DNA of 64,000 bases from Escherichia whittamii (GCF_014836715.1 NZ_JACSQI010000002.1:427126-491125); one strand, 5' to 3'. Positions 34,830 through 44,788 are shown, counted from the first letter of the stretch. The notes: generated by a model from the letters alone, not told the origin. A program made the numbers and translations.

Positions 34830-36143
34830 TTACCCCTGCAGCAGAGACAGAACTTGCTGCGGCACCTGGTTAGCTTTAGACAACACGGAGTTACCCGCCT
34901 GCTGGATGATCTGCGCTTTCGACATGTTGGACACTTCGGTCGCATAGTCGGCGTCCTGAATACGGGACTGCGCTTCAGACAAGTTGGTGGTAGTGTTGTT
35001 CAGGTTAGTGACCGCAGAATCCAGACGGTTTTGTACGGCACCGAGGGAGGAGCGGAATTTGTCGACAGAAGCAATCGCTTTGTCCAGCAGCGCCAGTGGG
35101 TCAGAGGTAGAAGCGCCGACAAACTCATCGGTCTTCGCGCCCCCGGAGAGCGCAACGGTCGTCGCGTTGTTTGCCCCTGCGGTTTTCGTTGAATCATCCG
35201 TTAACGCACCAGCTGCCGTCACTGCAAAATTCTTGCCCTGGAAGGTGACGTACGCGGCTGGATTACCCATATCATCGGTGGCGACTTTAATTAACTGGTC
35301 AGCCTGTTTAGCCGCCGTGGTCAGCCCATTATCAGTATCCGTGTAGCTTACATCCGTTTTGTTCAGCGATACTTCGCCGTTCGAGTGGTCAATGGATGCC
35401 GCATAACTGTCACTACCATACTGAACAACGAACTGTGCAGTCGGCACGCCGTCCTTATCCAGTACGTTATGGAAGGAAAGATCGGCTGCATTAACTGTTG
35501 TCCCTAGAGAGGCTGACAGCGTGGATGCTGCCGTCTTCAGGTCAACATTCACCACTACGTCGCCTTTAGCCGCAGTCAGTTCAGTAATTGAAGAACCGAC
35601 ATTCAGCGCATTTTTGGAAACGGAGAAGCCATTCAGCCCCAGCGTTGAAGAATCAATTTTCTGCAAATCGATAGAGATGGTCTGCCCATCATTCGCGCCA
35701 ACCTGAATCTTCATCGAACCGTCTTTCGCCAGCACATTCACGCCGTTGAACTGAGTCTGACCGGATACACGGTCAATTTCATCCAGACGGGATTTGATTT
35801 CGTCCTGAATAGAAGACAGGTCAGAATCAGAGTTAGTCCCGGTCGTCGCCTGAACGGTCAACTCACGCACACGCTGCAAGTTGTTGTTGATTTCAGACAG
35901 TGCGCCTTCTGCGGTCTGCGCCAGAGAAATACCGTCATTGGCGTTACGCGCGGCCTGAGTCAGCCCTTTAATGTTAGAAGTGAAACGGTTAGCAATCGCC
36001 TGACCAGCGGCGTCATCTTTCGCGCTGTTAATACGCAGACCAGAAGACAGGCGTTCGATAGACGTCGACAGCGCTGACTGGTTTTTGTTGATGTTGTTCT
36101 GAGTGATCAGCGAGAGGCTGTTGGTGTTAATGACTTGTGCCAT
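34830..36143 (-). CDS. fliC: Flagellin
   Basis: 437 residues. The conserved N-terminal D0/D1 ([20 protein letters not shown], then [26 protein letters not shown], to about residue 170) and C-terminal D1/D0 (from about residue 350, ending VLSLLQG) form the filament core. The surface-exposed middle (about 175-345) is the H-antigen region and differs from the K-12 H48 protein; K-12 FliC is 498 residues. I cannot assign the H type. Transcribed from a sigma-28 promoter 80-100 bases upstream, divergent from fliD. Confidence 0.97.
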   Translation of the reverse strand: MAQVINTNSLSLITQNNINKNQSALSTSIERLSSGLRINSAKDDAAGQAIANRFTSNIKGLTQAARNANDGISLAQTAEGALSEINNNLQRVRELTVQATTGTNSDSDLSSIQDEIKSRLDEIDRVSGQTQFNGVNVLAKDGSMKIQVGANDGQTISIDLQKIDSSTLGLNGFSVSKNALNVGSSITELTAAKGDVVVNVDLKTAASTLSASLGTTVNAADLSFHNVLDKDGVPTAQFVVQYGSDSYAASIDHSNGEVSLNKTDVSYTDTDNGLTTAAKQADQLIKVATDDMGNPAAYVTFQGKNFAVTAAGALTDDSTKTAGANNATTVALSGGAKTDEFVGASTSDPLALLDKAIASVDKFRSSLGAVQNRLDSAVTNLNNTTTNLSEAQSRIQDADYATEVSNMSKAQIIQQAGNSVLSKANQVPQQVLSLLQG

Positions 36144-36220
36144 AATTTTTATTCCTGTTTTTTAGCTCTACGGTTTAAGTATTGGGCTTCCACCCTTCGG
36201 CTTCGTCGCCGTCAACCCTG

Positions 36221-36247
36221 TTATCGTCTGGTCACTCACAACCTTTA
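36221..36247 (-). promoter_or_regulatory. Sigma-28 promoter of fliC
   Basis: On the minus strand taaaggtt (36240-36247) is followed after 11 bases by gacgataa (36221-36228), matching the FliA consensus TAAAGTTT-N11-GCCGATAA and the known K-12 fliC promoter layout. Confidence 0.85.
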
Positions 36248-36320
36248 GAATTTTTTTCTAGCCGTCGAAATACTCCCCTTCCTCGTTGCTGTTCTTGTCA
36301 TTAAGCAAAAAAATAAATCG

Positions 36321-36347
36321 TAAACTTTGCCCCGCTTTCGCCGATAA
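36321..36347 (+). promoter_or_regulatory. Sigma-28 promoter of fliDST
   Basis: taaacttt (36321-36328), 11 bases, gccgataa (36340-36347): one mismatch from the FliA consensus. It lies 42 bases before the fliD start. Confidence 0.88.
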
Positions 36348-36389
36348 CCCCGGTATTCGTTCTACATGTCGCATGATTAAGGAATATAT

Positions 36390-37805
36390 ATGGCTAGTAT
36401 TTCAACGCTCGGGGTTGGGTCGGGGCTGGATCTCAGCAGCATCCTCGACAGTCTTGAGGCGGCAGAAAAATCTACCCTAACGCCGATATCAAAACAGCAA
36501 AGCTCGTACACCGCGAAACTGAGCGCCTACGGGACGCTGAAAAGCGCTCTGGAGAGTTTTCAGACCGCCAACACAGCACTGAATAAAGCCGACTTATTTA
36601 CCGCTACATCAACCACCAGTAGTTCCTCGGCTTTTAGCGCCACCACTACGGGCAGCGCGATTGCCGGAAAATACACCATTAGTGTCAGCCAACTGGCACA
36701 GGCTCAAACGCTTACTACCCAAAACAGCCAAAAAGACAACAAAGCCGCCATCGCCACCAGCGATAGCGTACTGACCATCCAGCAAGGCGGCGGAAAAGAT
36801 CCCGTCACGATTGACATCAGCGCGGCTAACTCGTCACTCTCTGGCATCCGCGATGCAATTAACAACGCCAAAGCCGGTGTCAGCGCCAGTATCATCAATG
36901 TGGGTAACGGCGAGTATCGTTTGTCTATCACCGCCAATGATACCGGTAGCGATAACGCCATGAAACTAAGCGTCAGCGGCGACAGCGCTCTGCAAAGTTT
37001 TATGGGTTACAACGGAACGTCGGGTGATAGCAGTAATGGCATGATTGAAAGCGTCACCGCGCAGAACGCCAAACTTACGGTTAATAACGTTGAGATTGAA
37101 AACAGCAGCAACACTATCAGTGACGCGCTGGAAGATATCACTCTCAACCTGAATGACGTCACCACCGGTAATCAGACCCTCACCATCAGCAAAGACACAT
37201 CCAAAGCTGAAAATGCGGTTAAAGCGTGGGTGGATGCCTATAACACGTTACAGGATACGTTCAGCAGCTTAACCAAATACACAGCAGTCGATGCCGGAGC
37301 AGAAAGTCAGGACTCCAGCAACGGCGCATTACTCGGTGACTCCACGCTGCGTACCATCCAGACTCAGCTCAAAACCTTGCTCGCCAATACCCACAGCAGT
37401 TCGGCCTATAAAACATTGGCACAGATCGGTATTACCACCGACGCCAGTACCGGAAAACTGGAAATAGCGACCGACAAACTGCAAACGGCCCTGAAGAAAG
37501 ATGCCGCTGGCGTAGGTGAAATGTTTATTGGTGACGGTAAAAGCACTGGCGTAACCACCAGCATTAGCAGCAACCTGACCAGTTGGCTCTCCTCCACCGG
37601 GATAATCCAGGCTGCAAAAGATGGCGTAAGCAAAACACTGAACAATTTGACCGATCAGTACAACGCAGCCAGTGAACGTATCGATACATTAATGGCGCGC
37701 TACAAAGCCCAATTCACCCAACTGGATGTGTTAATGAACTCGCTTAACTCCACCAGTAGCTATCTGACACAGCAATTCGACACCTCAAATAGCAGCTCGA
37801 AATAA
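36390..37805 (+). CDS. fliD: Flagellar filament cap protein FliD
   Basis: 471 residues. N-terminal STLGVGSGLDLSSILDSLEAAE and the C-terminal coiled coil (ASERIDTLMARYKAQFTQLDVLMNSLNSTSSYL) are the conserved cap regions; the Ser/Thr/Ala-rich middle is variable. FliD pentamers sit at the filament tip and fold incoming flagellin. First gene of the fliDST operon, 15 bases before fliS. Confidence 0.96.
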   Translation: MASISTLGVGSGLDLSSILDSLEAAEKSTLTPISKQQSSYTAKLSAYGTLKSALESFQTANTALNKADLFTATSTTSSSSAFSATTTGSAIAGKYTISVSQLAQAQTLTTQNSQKDNKAAIATSDSVLTIQQGGGKDPVTIDISAANSSLSGIRDAINNAKAGVSASIINVGNGEYRLSITANDTGSDNAMKLSVSGDSALQSFMGYNGTSGDSSNGMIESVTAQNAKLTVNNVEIENSSNTISDALEDITLNLNDVTTGNQTLTISKDTSKAENAVKAWVDAYNTLQDTFSSLTKYTAVDAGAESQDSSNGALLGDSTLRTIQTQLKTLLANTHSSSAYKTLAQIGITTDASTGKLEIATDKLQTALKKDAAGVGEMFIGDGKSTGVTTSISSNLTSWLSSTGIIQAAKDGVSKTLNNLTDQYNAASERIDTLMARYKAQFTQLDVLMNSLNSTSSYLTQQFDTSNSSSK

Positions 37806-37820
37806 TTTTCAGGAGAGACT

Positions 37821-38231
37821 ATGTACAGCGCAAAAGGCACGCAGGCCTATGCACAAATTGGCGTTGAGAGCGCCGTGATGAGCGCCAGTCAACAGCAACT
37901 GGTTACCATGCTATTTGACGGCGTGTTGAGTGCGCTGGTAAGAGCACGCCTGTTTATGCAGGACAACAACCTGGAAGGCAAAGGCATTTCTTTATCGAAA
38001 GCCATCAACATTATTGAAAATGGGCTGAAGGTGAGCCTCGAAGAAGAAAGCCAGGATGAATTAACTCAGAATTTAATTGCGCTCTATAGCTATATGGTCA
38101 GGCGTTTGCTGCAAGCGAATTTGCGTAACGATGTCTCCGCAGTCGAAGAAGTGGAAACATTGATGCGCAATATTGCCGATGCCTGGAAAGAGACTTTACT
38201 CTCCCCTTCTTTGATTCAGGACCCTGTCTGA
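37821..38231 (+). CDS. fliS: Flagellin export chaperone FliS
   Basis: 136 residues, all helical and full length ([30 protein letters not shown]...). It binds the disordered C-terminus of FliC in the cytoplasm and prevents premature polymerisation. The stop and the fliT start overlap by one base. Confidence 0.96.
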   Translation: MYSAKGTQAYAQIGVESAVMSASQQQLVTMLFDGVLSALVRARLFMQDNNLEGKGISLSKAINIIENGLKVSLEEESQDELTQNLIALYSYMVRRLLQANLRNDVSAVEEVETLMRNIADAWKETLLSPSLIQDPV

Positions 38232-38629
38232 TGAACCATGCACCGCACTTGTATTTTGCCTGGCAACAACTTGTCGAAAAAAGCCAGCTCATGTTACGCC
38301 TGGCGACAGAAGGACAATGGGATGAACTCATCGCCAGCGAAATGGATTATGTGAATGCGGTGCAACAAATCGCACACCTGACGGAAGAGATGGCACCTTC
38401 TGCCAGGATGCAGGAACAACTCAAACCGATGCTGCGCCTCATCCTGGACAACGAAAGCAACGTTAAGCAGTTATTGCAGGTCAGGATGGATGAGCTTGCG
38501 AAGCTGGTTGGTCAGTCATCGATGCAAAAATCCGTATTAAGTGCTTACGGTGACCAGGGCGGCTACGTACTGGCGCCGCAGGAGAATATCATCAATTTTT
38601 CTACCCATCTGAATTTTGGCAAAGCATAA
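38231..38629 (+). CDS. fliT: FliT, FliD export chaperone and FlhDC inhibitor
   Basis: 132 residues, helical. It chaperones FliD and, when free, binds FlhDC to reduce class 2 flagellar expression. The core ([21 protein letters not shown]) is typical. The C-terminus ([18 protein letters not shown]) appears about 11 residues longer than the K-12 protein, probably from a changed stop. It overlaps fliS by one base. Confidence 0.94.
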   Translation: MNHAPHLYFAWQQLVEKSQLMLRLATEGQWDELIASEMDYVNAVQQIAHLTEEMAPSARMQEQLKPMLRLILDNESNVKQLLQVRMDELAKLVGQSSMQKSVLSAYGDQGGYVLAPQENIINFSTHLNFGKA

Positions 38630-38699
38630 AGGTTGGATTACTCGCGAATAGCCTGATTACGGCTACGCTTCTAATGTTCCCCTTGAGTGGAGTCGAAGA

Positions 38700-40187
38700 A
38701 TGCGTAATCCCACGCTATTGCAATGCTTTCACTGGTATTACCCTGAAGGCGGCAAGCTCTGGCCCGAGCTTGCCGAGCGCGCCGACGGTTTAAATGATAT
38801 TGGTATCAATATGGTCTGGCTACCGCCTGCCTATAAAGGCGCATCGGGCGGGTATTCTGTCGGCTACGACTCCTATGATTTATTTGATTTAGGCGAGTTT
38901 GATCAAAAAGGCACTGTCGCTACGAAATATGGTGATAAGGCGCAATTGCTGGCGGCCATCGACGCGCTTAAACGCAATGACATTGCGGTACTGCTGGACG
39001 TGGTCGTCAACCACAAAATGGGCGCAGATGAAAAAGAAGCCATTCGCGTCCAGCGCGTCAATGCTGACGATCGTACGCAAATTGATGATGAAATCATTGA
39101 GTGCGAAGGCTGGACGCGTTACACCTTTCCCGCTCGTGCCGGGCAATACTCGCAGTTTATCTGGGATTTCAAATGCTTTAGCGGTATCGACCATATCGAA
39201 AACCCGCATGAAGATGGCATCTTTAAAATCGTCAACGATTACACTGGCGAAGGCTGGAATGATCAGGTTGATGATGAATTAGGCAATTTCGATTATCTGA
39301 TGGGCGAAAATATCGATTTTCGTAACCATGCCGTCACCGAAGAACTCAAATACTGGGCGCGCTGGGTAATGGAACAAACTCAGTGCGATGGCTTTCGTCT
39401 CGATGCGGTAAAACATATTCCGGCGTGGTTTTACAAAGAGTGGATCGAGCATGTACAAGAAGTTGCGCCGAAACCACTATTTATTGTGGCGGAATACTGG
39501 TCGCGCGAGGTCGAGAAACTGCAAACGTATATTGATCAGGTGGAAGGTAAAACCATGCTGTTTGATGCACCGCTGCAGATGAAATTCCACGAAGCGTCTC
39601 GTATGGGGCGTGATTATGATATGACTGAGATTTTTAGCGGCACATTGGTTGAAGTCGATCCTTTCCACGCCGTGACGCTGGTCGCCAACCACGACACCCA
39701 ACCGTTACAAGCCCTTGAAGCCCCAGTGGAGCCGTGGTTTAAGCCGCTGGCATATGCCCTTATTTTGCTACGGGAAAATGGCGTGCCTTCGGTGTTTTAC
39801 CCTGATCTGTACGGGGCTCATTACGAAGATGTCGGCGGTGACGGACAAACCTATCCTATAGATATGCCAATAATCGAACAGCTTGATGAGTTAATCCTCG
39901 CCCGCCAGCGTTTTGCCCACGGTGTACAGACGTTATTTTTCGATCATCCGAACTGCATTGCCTTTAGTCGCAGTGGCACCGATGAATATCCTGGCTGCGT
40001 TGTGGTTATGTCGAACGGCGACGATGGCGAAAAGACCATTAATCTGGGGGAGAACTACGGCAATAAAACCTGGCGCGATTTCCTCGGTAATCGACAAGAG
40101 AGCGTAGTGACCGATGAAAATGGCGAAGCGACTTTCTTTTGCGACGGCGGCAGCGTCAGCGTTTGGGTTATCGAAGAGGTGATTTAA
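38700..40187 (+). CDS. amyA: Cytoplasmic alpha-amylase
   Basis: 495 residues, GH13 family. The catalytic nucleophile lies in [10 protein letters not shown], the acid/base Glu in IVAEYWS, and the transition-state Asp in LVANHDTQ. No signal peptide is present ([18 protein letters not shown]), consistent with a cytoplasmic enzyme hydrolysing maltodextrins and glycogen-derived chains. It sits downstream of fliT as in K-12. Confidence 0.96.
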   Translation: MRNPTLLQCFHWYYPEGGKLWPELAERADGLNDIGINMVWLPPAYKGASGGYSVGYDSYDLFDLGEFDQKGTVATKYGDKAQLLAAIDALKRNDIAVLLDVVVNHKMGADEKEAIRVQRVNADDRTQIDDEIIECEGWTRYTFPARAGQYSQFIWDFKCFSGIDHIENPHEDGIFKIVNDYTGEGWNDQVDDELGNFDYLMGENIDFRNHAVTEELKYWARWVMEQTQCDGFRLDAVKHIPAWFYKEWIEHVQEVAPKPLFIVAEYWSREVEKLQTYIDQVEGKTMLFDAPLQMKFHEASRMGRDYDMTEIFSGTLVEVDPFHAVTLVANHDTQPLQALEAPVEPWFKPLAYALILLRENGVPSVFYPDLYGAHYEDVGGDGQTYPIDMPIIEQLDELILARQRFAHGVQTLFFDHPNCIAFSRSGTDEYPGCVVVMSNGDDGEKTINLGENYGNKTWRDFLGNRQESVVTDENGEATFFCDGGSVSVWVIEEVI

Positions 40188-40238
40188 AACCGATTGCTGA
40201 CAATACACTCATCGTTATTGCGGGTTCGTTACAGTTCC

Positions 40239-40268
40239 AGGCCCGATAAGCGTGCGCATCGGGCACTT
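40239..40268. repeat. REP element after amyA
   Basis: ggcccgataagcgtgcgcatcgggc is a single REP-like palindrome between the convergent genes amyA and yedD. Confidence 0.65.
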
Positions 40269-40307
40269 TTTTTGACATACAAATCCCCCAACTCCAGGGG
40301 GATTTCA

Positions 40308-40721
40308 TTACGGCAACGGCGTAGGTAGCGGCGCTTTTTCCAGCGCAGCTGCACACTCTGCCGTGGGGCGAGCCACGCGTTCCATCGTCATGCCATCATA
40401 CTCAATGGTGTTACCGTCACGTTCAATCTCGTACAACTCACGTTTCACAGTAACGTTAGTGAGAGAGTCAGACATCAGCGTCAGCTTACCCGGCAACGCA
40501 ATCACTCGCTGCCATTGGCGGCAATCCAGGGTATCACCCTCTTTAGTGACTATCAGGCTACCAATCGCTTCCGGACTGACCAGCGCACGTTGCGGCCCTT
40601 TGGTCTGCCAGTACCCTGCCAGCCAGTCTGGCGCAGGGGTTTTTACAACATTATTATAGTTTTCGACTTCGGCACAGCCCGCCAGCAACATGAGTGCGCC
40701 TGCAATTGCGAGTTTTTTCAT
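40308..40721 (-). CDS. yedD: YedD family lipoprotein
   Basis: 137 residues from ATG 40721. Signal MKKLAIAGALMLLAGC with lipobox LAGC; Ala after Cys favours sorting to the outer membrane. The mature part contains DWLAGYWQTKGPQRALVSPE and a Pro-rich tail, matching K-12 YedD. Function is unknown. Confidence 0.93.
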   Translation of the reverse strand: MKKLAIAGALMLLAGCAEVENYNNVVKTPAPDWLAGYWQTKGPQRALVSPEAIGSLIVTKEGDTLDCRQWQRVIALPGKLTLMSDSLTNVTVKRELYEIERDGNTIEYDGMTMERVARPTAECAAALEKAPLPTPLP

Positions 40722-40906
40722 CATTCGTCCTGCATGAGAAGAAAAGTGGATTGTGGCATTAAAGCCCTGACGCTGCCAGCCTTTCCAGGCCCAAAGAGAA
40801 ATTTGATCTAACTATTATTTTTGTGAATTATTGCCACGCAATTAAATTCTCCTGATGTATGATTCGCGACTCTTGTTTAAACCTTCTGAGTTCAGAGGCT
40901 ACATAC

Positions 40907-42112
40907 ATGTCATGGCAGCAATTCAAACAAGCCTGGTTGATTAAATTCTGGGCGCCAATCCCTGCGGTCATCGCGGCGGGTATTCTCTCCACTTACTATT
41001 TTGGCATTACCGGCACCTTTTGGGCAGTTACGGGTGAATTTACCCGCTGGGGCGGTCAGCTCCTGCAACTGTTTGGCGTCCATGCTGAAGAGTGGGGGTA
41101 TTTTAAAATTATCCATCTGGAAGGATCGCCATTAACCCGCATTGACGGGATGATGATTCTCGGTATGTTCGGCGGCTGTTTTGCCGCAGCATTATGGGCC
41201 AACAACGTCAAACTGCGCATGCCGCGTAGCCGTATCCGCATTATGCAGGCCATTATTGGCGGGATTATTGCTGGTTTTGGAGCGCGTCTGGCGATGGGCT
41301 GTAACCTGGCGGCCTTCTTTACCGGCATTCCTCAGTTCTCGCTGCACGCCTGGTTCTTTGCCATCGCCACCGCCATCGGCTCATGGTTTGGCGCGCGCTT
41401 TACCCTGCTGCCTGTCTTTCGTATCCCCGTAAAAATGCAGAAAGTCTCTGCCGCCTCACCGCTGACGCAAAAACCGGATCAGGCGCGACGCCGTTTTCGT
41501 CTCGGGATGCTGGTCTTTTTCGGCATGCTGGGCTGGGCGCTGCTGACGGCGATGAACCAACCGAAACTGGGGCTGGCAATGTTATTTGGCGTCGGCTTTG
41601 GCTTACTTATTGAACGCGCGCAAATCTGCTTCACTTCCGCGTTCCGCGACATGTGGATCACAGGACGTACTCACATGGCGAAAGCGATCATTATCGGTAT
41701 GGCGGTAAGCGCCATCGGGATTTTCAGTTACGTACAGTTGGGCGTAGAACCTAAAATCATGTGGGCGGGTCCGAACGCAGTAATTGGCGGATTATTGTTT
41801 GGTTTTGGTATTGTGCTGGCGGGCGGCTGCGAAACGGGCTGGATGTACCGCGCGGTGGAAGGCCAGGTACACTACTGGTGGGTCGGCCTGGGCAATGTTA
41901 TCGGCTCCACGATTCTGGCGTATTACTGGGATGATTTCGCCCCGGCACTGGCCACCGACTGGGACAAAATCAACCTGCTGAAAACCTTTGGCCCAATGGG
42001 CGGGCTGCTGGTGACATATTTGCTGCTGTTCGCTGCATTAATGTTGATTATCGGCTGGGAGAAACGCTTCTTCCGCCGTGCCGCGCTGCAGACAGTTAAG
42101 GAGATCGCATGA
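40907..42112 (+). CDS. yedE: YedE, selenium/sulfur transport family membrane protein
   Basis: 401 residues from ATG 40907 (MSWQQFKQAWLIKFWAP); the longer frame from 40859 is unlikely. About ten hydrophobic segments and two YeeE/YedE (PF04143) repeats with GxxxGFGARLAMGCNLAAFF and GIVLAGGCETGWMYR, each with a conserved Cys implicated in thiosulfate or selenium handling. It overlaps yedF by four bases, which codes its likely sulfur-carrier partner. Confidence 0.95.
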   Translation: MSWQQFKQAWLIKFWAPIPAVIAAGILSTYYFGITGTFWAVTGEFTRWGGQLLQLFGVHAEEWGYFKIIHLEGSPLTRIDGMMILGMFGGCFAAALWANNVKLRMPRSRIRIMQAIIGGIIAGFGARLAMGCNLAAFFTGIPQFSLHAWFFAIATAIGSWFGARFTLLPVFRIPVKMQKVSAASPLTQKPDQARRRFRLGMLVFFGMLGWALLTAMNQPKLGLAMLFGVGFGLLIERAQICFTSAFRDMWITGRTHMAKAIIIGMAVSAIGIFSYVQLGVEPKIMWAGPNAVIGGLLFGFGIVLAGGCETGWMYRAVEGQVHYWWVGLGNVIGSTILAYYWDDFAPALATDWDKINLLKTFGPMGGLLVTYLLLFAALMLIIGWEKRFFRRAALQTVKEIA

Positions 42113-42342
42113 AAAATATCGTTCCTGATTACCGCCTTGATATGGTGGGTGAACCCTGCCCTTACCCGGCGGTCGCTACCCTTGAGGCGATGCCTCAGTT
42201 AAAAAAAGGCGAGATCCTCGAAGTGGTCAGCGATTGTCCACAGTCGATTAACAATATTCCACTGGATGCGCGTAATCACGGCTACACGGTACTGGACATT
42301 CAACAAGACGGGCCGACCATTCGTTATTTAATTCAGAAGTAA
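42109..42342 (+). CDS. yedF: YedF, TusA-like sulfurtransferase family protein
   Basis: 77 residues of the TusA/SirA family. The active Cys sits in the motif GEPCPYPAVATLEAM. The fold is complete (LKKGEILEVVSDCPQSINNIP). It overlaps yedE by four bases, suggesting that the pair moves and relays a persulfide or selenide group. A hairpin ctcccgctg/cagcgggag follows at 42349-42373 without a T-run. Confidence 0.95.
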   Translation: MKNIVPDYRLDMVGEPCPYPAVATLEAMPQLKKGEILEVVSDCPQSINNIPLDARNHGYTVLDIQQDGPTIRYLIQK

Positions 42343-42531
42343 TCTTTTCTCCCGCTGTTTCAGGCAGCGGGAGTCACTTGCTACGAATACTCCGTTGTCT
42401 ATTTTCTGTACCACAGTTGGATTATCATTGATTCACACAGAGACAGCATTAAGTGATCGGACCAGATTGAAGGAATAACGCCGATCATGCAAACTACTAT
42501 CCCTCACAACTGACGAGAGATTATTTCCCTG

Positions 42532-42936
42532 ATGGATCAGGTTGCTATTTTTCAAAAGATGTTTGAGCAAGTGAGAACGGAGCTAAATTTTTCCTGGTTT
42601 TATACTGAGTTAAAACGTCATCATATTGCACATTATATTTACTATCTTGCCACAGATAACATCAGAATCGTCACACACGATGACAATGTTTTGTTAATAA
42701 GAGGAAGCAGAAGTCTATTAAAAGTCAGTACCACCAAGGATCCTGAGCAAGTCAAAAAAGCAGCCCGAACTCACATTTCAAGACAGTCAACATTTCGGGA
42801 ATATTGTATAACGCTTGCAAATGCTGGCGTTTTTCGGTGGGTTACTGACGTTTGTGATAATAAGCGGCGTTACTATTCTATCGATAACACACTCTTATAT
42901 ATTGAAGATGTTGAAAACAATAAGCCCTTAATTTAG
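42532..42936 (+). CDS. DUF1398-like protein
   Basis: 134 residues with a DUF1398 (YbcV-like) pattern: FQKMFEQVRTELNFSWFYTELKRHHIAHYIYYL at the N-terminus and LANAGVFRWVTDVCDNKRRYYSIDNTLLYIEDV at the C-terminus. No signal peptide. K-12 has other genes (yedK and neighbours) between yedF and fliE, so this gene is a difference from the reference backbone. A 41-base hairpin follows it. The family call is moderate; function is unknown. Confidence 0.65.
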   Translation: MDQVAIFQKMFEQVRTELNFSWFYTELKRHHIAHYIYYLATDNIRIVTHDDNVLLIRGSRSLLKVSTTKDPEQVKKAARTHISRQSTFREYCITLANAGVFRWVTDVCDNKRRYYSIDNTLLYIEDVENNKPLI

Positions 42937-42955
42937 ATGTATTAGCTCATCTTAG

Positions 42956-42996
42956 ATCTGACAGTTATCTGTTATTTATACAGGTATCTGTCAGAT
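42956..42996. terminator. Long hairpin after the DUF1398-like gene
   Basis: atctgacagttatctg / caggtatctgtcagat, 13 of 16 positions paired, nine-base AT loop. It could end transcription, although the following tatctc is a poor T-run. Confidence 0.5.
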
Positions 42997-43038
42997 TATC
43001 TCTGGCTTGATTTACTCTTCCCTGACGCCACTCCCGTT

Positions 43039-43066
43039 CCATGAGCCTCCTGCGGGAGGTTCATGG
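43039..43066. repeat. Inverted repeat before the PliG-like gene
   Basis: ccatgagcctcc / ggaggttcatgg with a four-base loop, 11 of 12 positions paired. It lies about 70 bases before the gene, where it may be an upstream transcription stop or an mRNA leader structure. Confidence 0.5.
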
Positions 43067-43133
43067 AAAATGCCTGCCAAAAATTGTTATATTATAACAA
43101 CGAACAGTTTTACCATGACTGAGGAAAACACAC

Positions 43134-43535
43134 ATGAAAATCAATGGTATAGGTAAAGCCATTTTTCTTTTTGCACTGCTAACCTCAACGGCATCTGCTG
43201 CTGGCAAGGACGTTAATGTTGAGTTCAGGAAGGATCATAGTAGTGCACAGTACTCAGGAGAGATAACGGGATACGATTACGACACATATAATTTCTATGC
43301 CAAAAAAGACCAGAAAGTACACGTCAGCATCTCCAATGAGGGTGCTGATATTGTCCTCTTCGGGCCTGGAATCAGCAATTCGGTTGATCTCTCCAGATAC
43401 TCTCCCGAACTTGATGACAATGGTCAGTACATCCTTCCCGCTTCCGGTAAATATGAGCTAAGAGTACTTCAAACTCGTAATGACGCTCGTAAAAACAAGG
43501 CTAAAAAATACAGCGTCAACATACAGATTAAGTAA
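43134..43535 (+). CDS. PliG-like periplasmic inhibitor of g-type lysozyme
   Basis: 133 residues with a signal peptide ending near ASA (residue 22). The mature sequence, from AGKDVNVEFRKDHSSAQYSG through ASGKYELRVLQTRNDARKN, matches E. coli PliG (YcgK) nearly throughout, at its exact length. PliG blocks goose-type lysozymes in the periplasm. In K-12 pliG is elsewhere, so this is either a second copy or a relocated gene. Changes include VLFGPGISNS in place of the YLFGPGIDDS that I recall. A terminator hairpin follows. Confidence 0.75.
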   Translation: MKINGIGKAIFLFALLTSTASAAGKDVNVEFRKDHSSAQYSGEITGYDYDTYNFYAKKDQKVHVSISNEGADIVLFGPGISNSVDLSRYSPELDDNGQYILPASGKYELRVLQTRNDARKNKAKKYSVNIQIK

Positions 43536-43545
43536 ACAGAGAGCG

Positions 43546-43569
43546 ACGGGGCTATCCCCGTCATTACTT
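43546..43569 (+). terminator. Terminator after the PliG-like gene
   Basis: gacgggg ctat ccccgtc followed by attacttt, eleven bases after the stop codon. Confidence 0.65.
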
Positions 43570-43958
43570 TCCAGTATCTGAAGATGATTGTCAGTACTGC
43601 TTTAATCGTGAATGCCGTGAGGATATGTCGGTAAGAATTACCTAAAAATACGATTAATTTTATAGTTTAAACCTTTTTTAGTTGTTAGTAAGATACATCT
43701 GCTTCCAAAAAACTTGGAAATTCAACAAATCATGGAAATTTTTGACCTTGTCCCGCGGCTCCAATCCGACAGCCGCGTTTCTTTTTACTATCTAGTCCAT
43801 CGCTAACCTACGAACTTTGCCTTCACGCTTTCAAACGCTGTTTTGGCGCATGATTGGGTTCCACTACTCAGAGATATCACATAATCATTTTCATGCCACT
43901 ATATAACACCCAAATAATAACAACCATTCATTCATTGCATTAACATCCTCATATTCAT
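43570..43958. other. Intergenic region with a second terminator, no gene
   Basis: No gene is supported. A further terminator, cgcggct / agccgcg followed by tttcttttt, lies at 43754-43787 on the plus strand with no recognisable gene before it, so it may mark the end of a deleted gene or a small RNA. Confidence 0.45.
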
Positions 43959-44003
43959 TTGCACAGGAATAAAACCATTTATTCAATTAATAACAAGGAT
44001 TTA

Positions 44004-44681
44004 ATGATGAGCAAAATTACAGGTGTTTTAGTTGATGACCATATCTACGATATTAAAAATGACATGGAGAGTAGTTACTGCTTTCCTAACAGCTTGTTCC
44101 CTGGCGCTACCTTCAAGATGGTCATTGATTATGACCCAGCAAATAATGACAAGGTGAAATGGAGCTGTAGCACTAATGCAGATGATGATATCCTGGCTAT
44201 TAGTCAAGATGGCACAGTAACCTTTCCTGACGTAGATGAAACGTGCATTGGGAAAATTTTTGTTATTTTCGCCACTGATATAATAACGAATAAACCTGCT
44301 GGCATTTATGTTTTTATTGTGAAACGTTTTTTTAAATACAGCGCTGAGATTTATAATTCAGTTAAAGACATTTCACCGTGGATTGAAAGCATGGGCGGAG
44401 AATTTCCGGCACCGCTTGATGTCGATAGTGGCGCTTATTGTATTGATGAAACACATATTATCAATCGAGAAGTTAACGCAGGGCTTTACCAGGAATGGGG
44501 CAACGTGGGTCATGGTGGATGGAAAGTAAATACAACGATCCACGATGATTGTTGTATTTACACTTTTGATAAAGAAAATAATCTTTATTATTGGCTGGAT
44601 AATTTTGGATTCGTACAGATTATGACTCACTTACTTAACGCTCAGGCAGTTGCATTCTACGGTGAATCCCTCGGTCGTTAG
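44004..44681 (+). CDS. Ig-like protein with inverse-autotransporter-type C-terminus
   Basis: 225 residues from ATG 44004 (MMSK; ATG 44007 is equally possible), preceded by aagga. The N-terminal half is a bacterial Ig-like domain (VKWSCSTNADDDILAISQDGTVTF). The C-terminal 110 residues (SMGGEFPAPLDVDS... GLYQEWGNVGHGGWK... LYYW) resemble the cap domain closing intimin/invasin-family passengers such as YeeJ. It has no signal peptide and no barrel, so it is an orphan tip module. A strong terminator follows. Export and function are unclear. Confidence 0.6.
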   Translation: MMSKITGVLVDDHIYDIKNDMESSYCFPNSLFPGATFKMVIDYDPANNDKVKWSCSTNADDDILAISQDGTVTFPDVDETCIGKIFVIFATDIITNKPAGIYVFIVKRFFKYSAEIYNSVKDISPWIESMGGEFPAPLDVDSGAYCIDETHIINREVNAGLYQEWGNVGHGGWKVNTTIHDDCCIYTFDKENNLYYWLDNFGFVQIMTHLLNAQAVAFYGESLGR

Positions 44682-44754
44682 AGCTTTTTTGCCCACTGTC
44701 ATTTGCATTATTGCAGAGTAAACATTCACTGAAATTGTCAAATTTCACGTAAGC

Positions 44755-44788
44755 AAAACCACCCGTTTAGCGGTGGTTTTCATTTTTA
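44755..44788 (+). terminator. Terminator after the Ig-like gene
   Basis: aaaaccacc cgtttagc ggtggtttt followed by cattttta; a classic stem with T-run and A-run. Confidence 0.85.
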
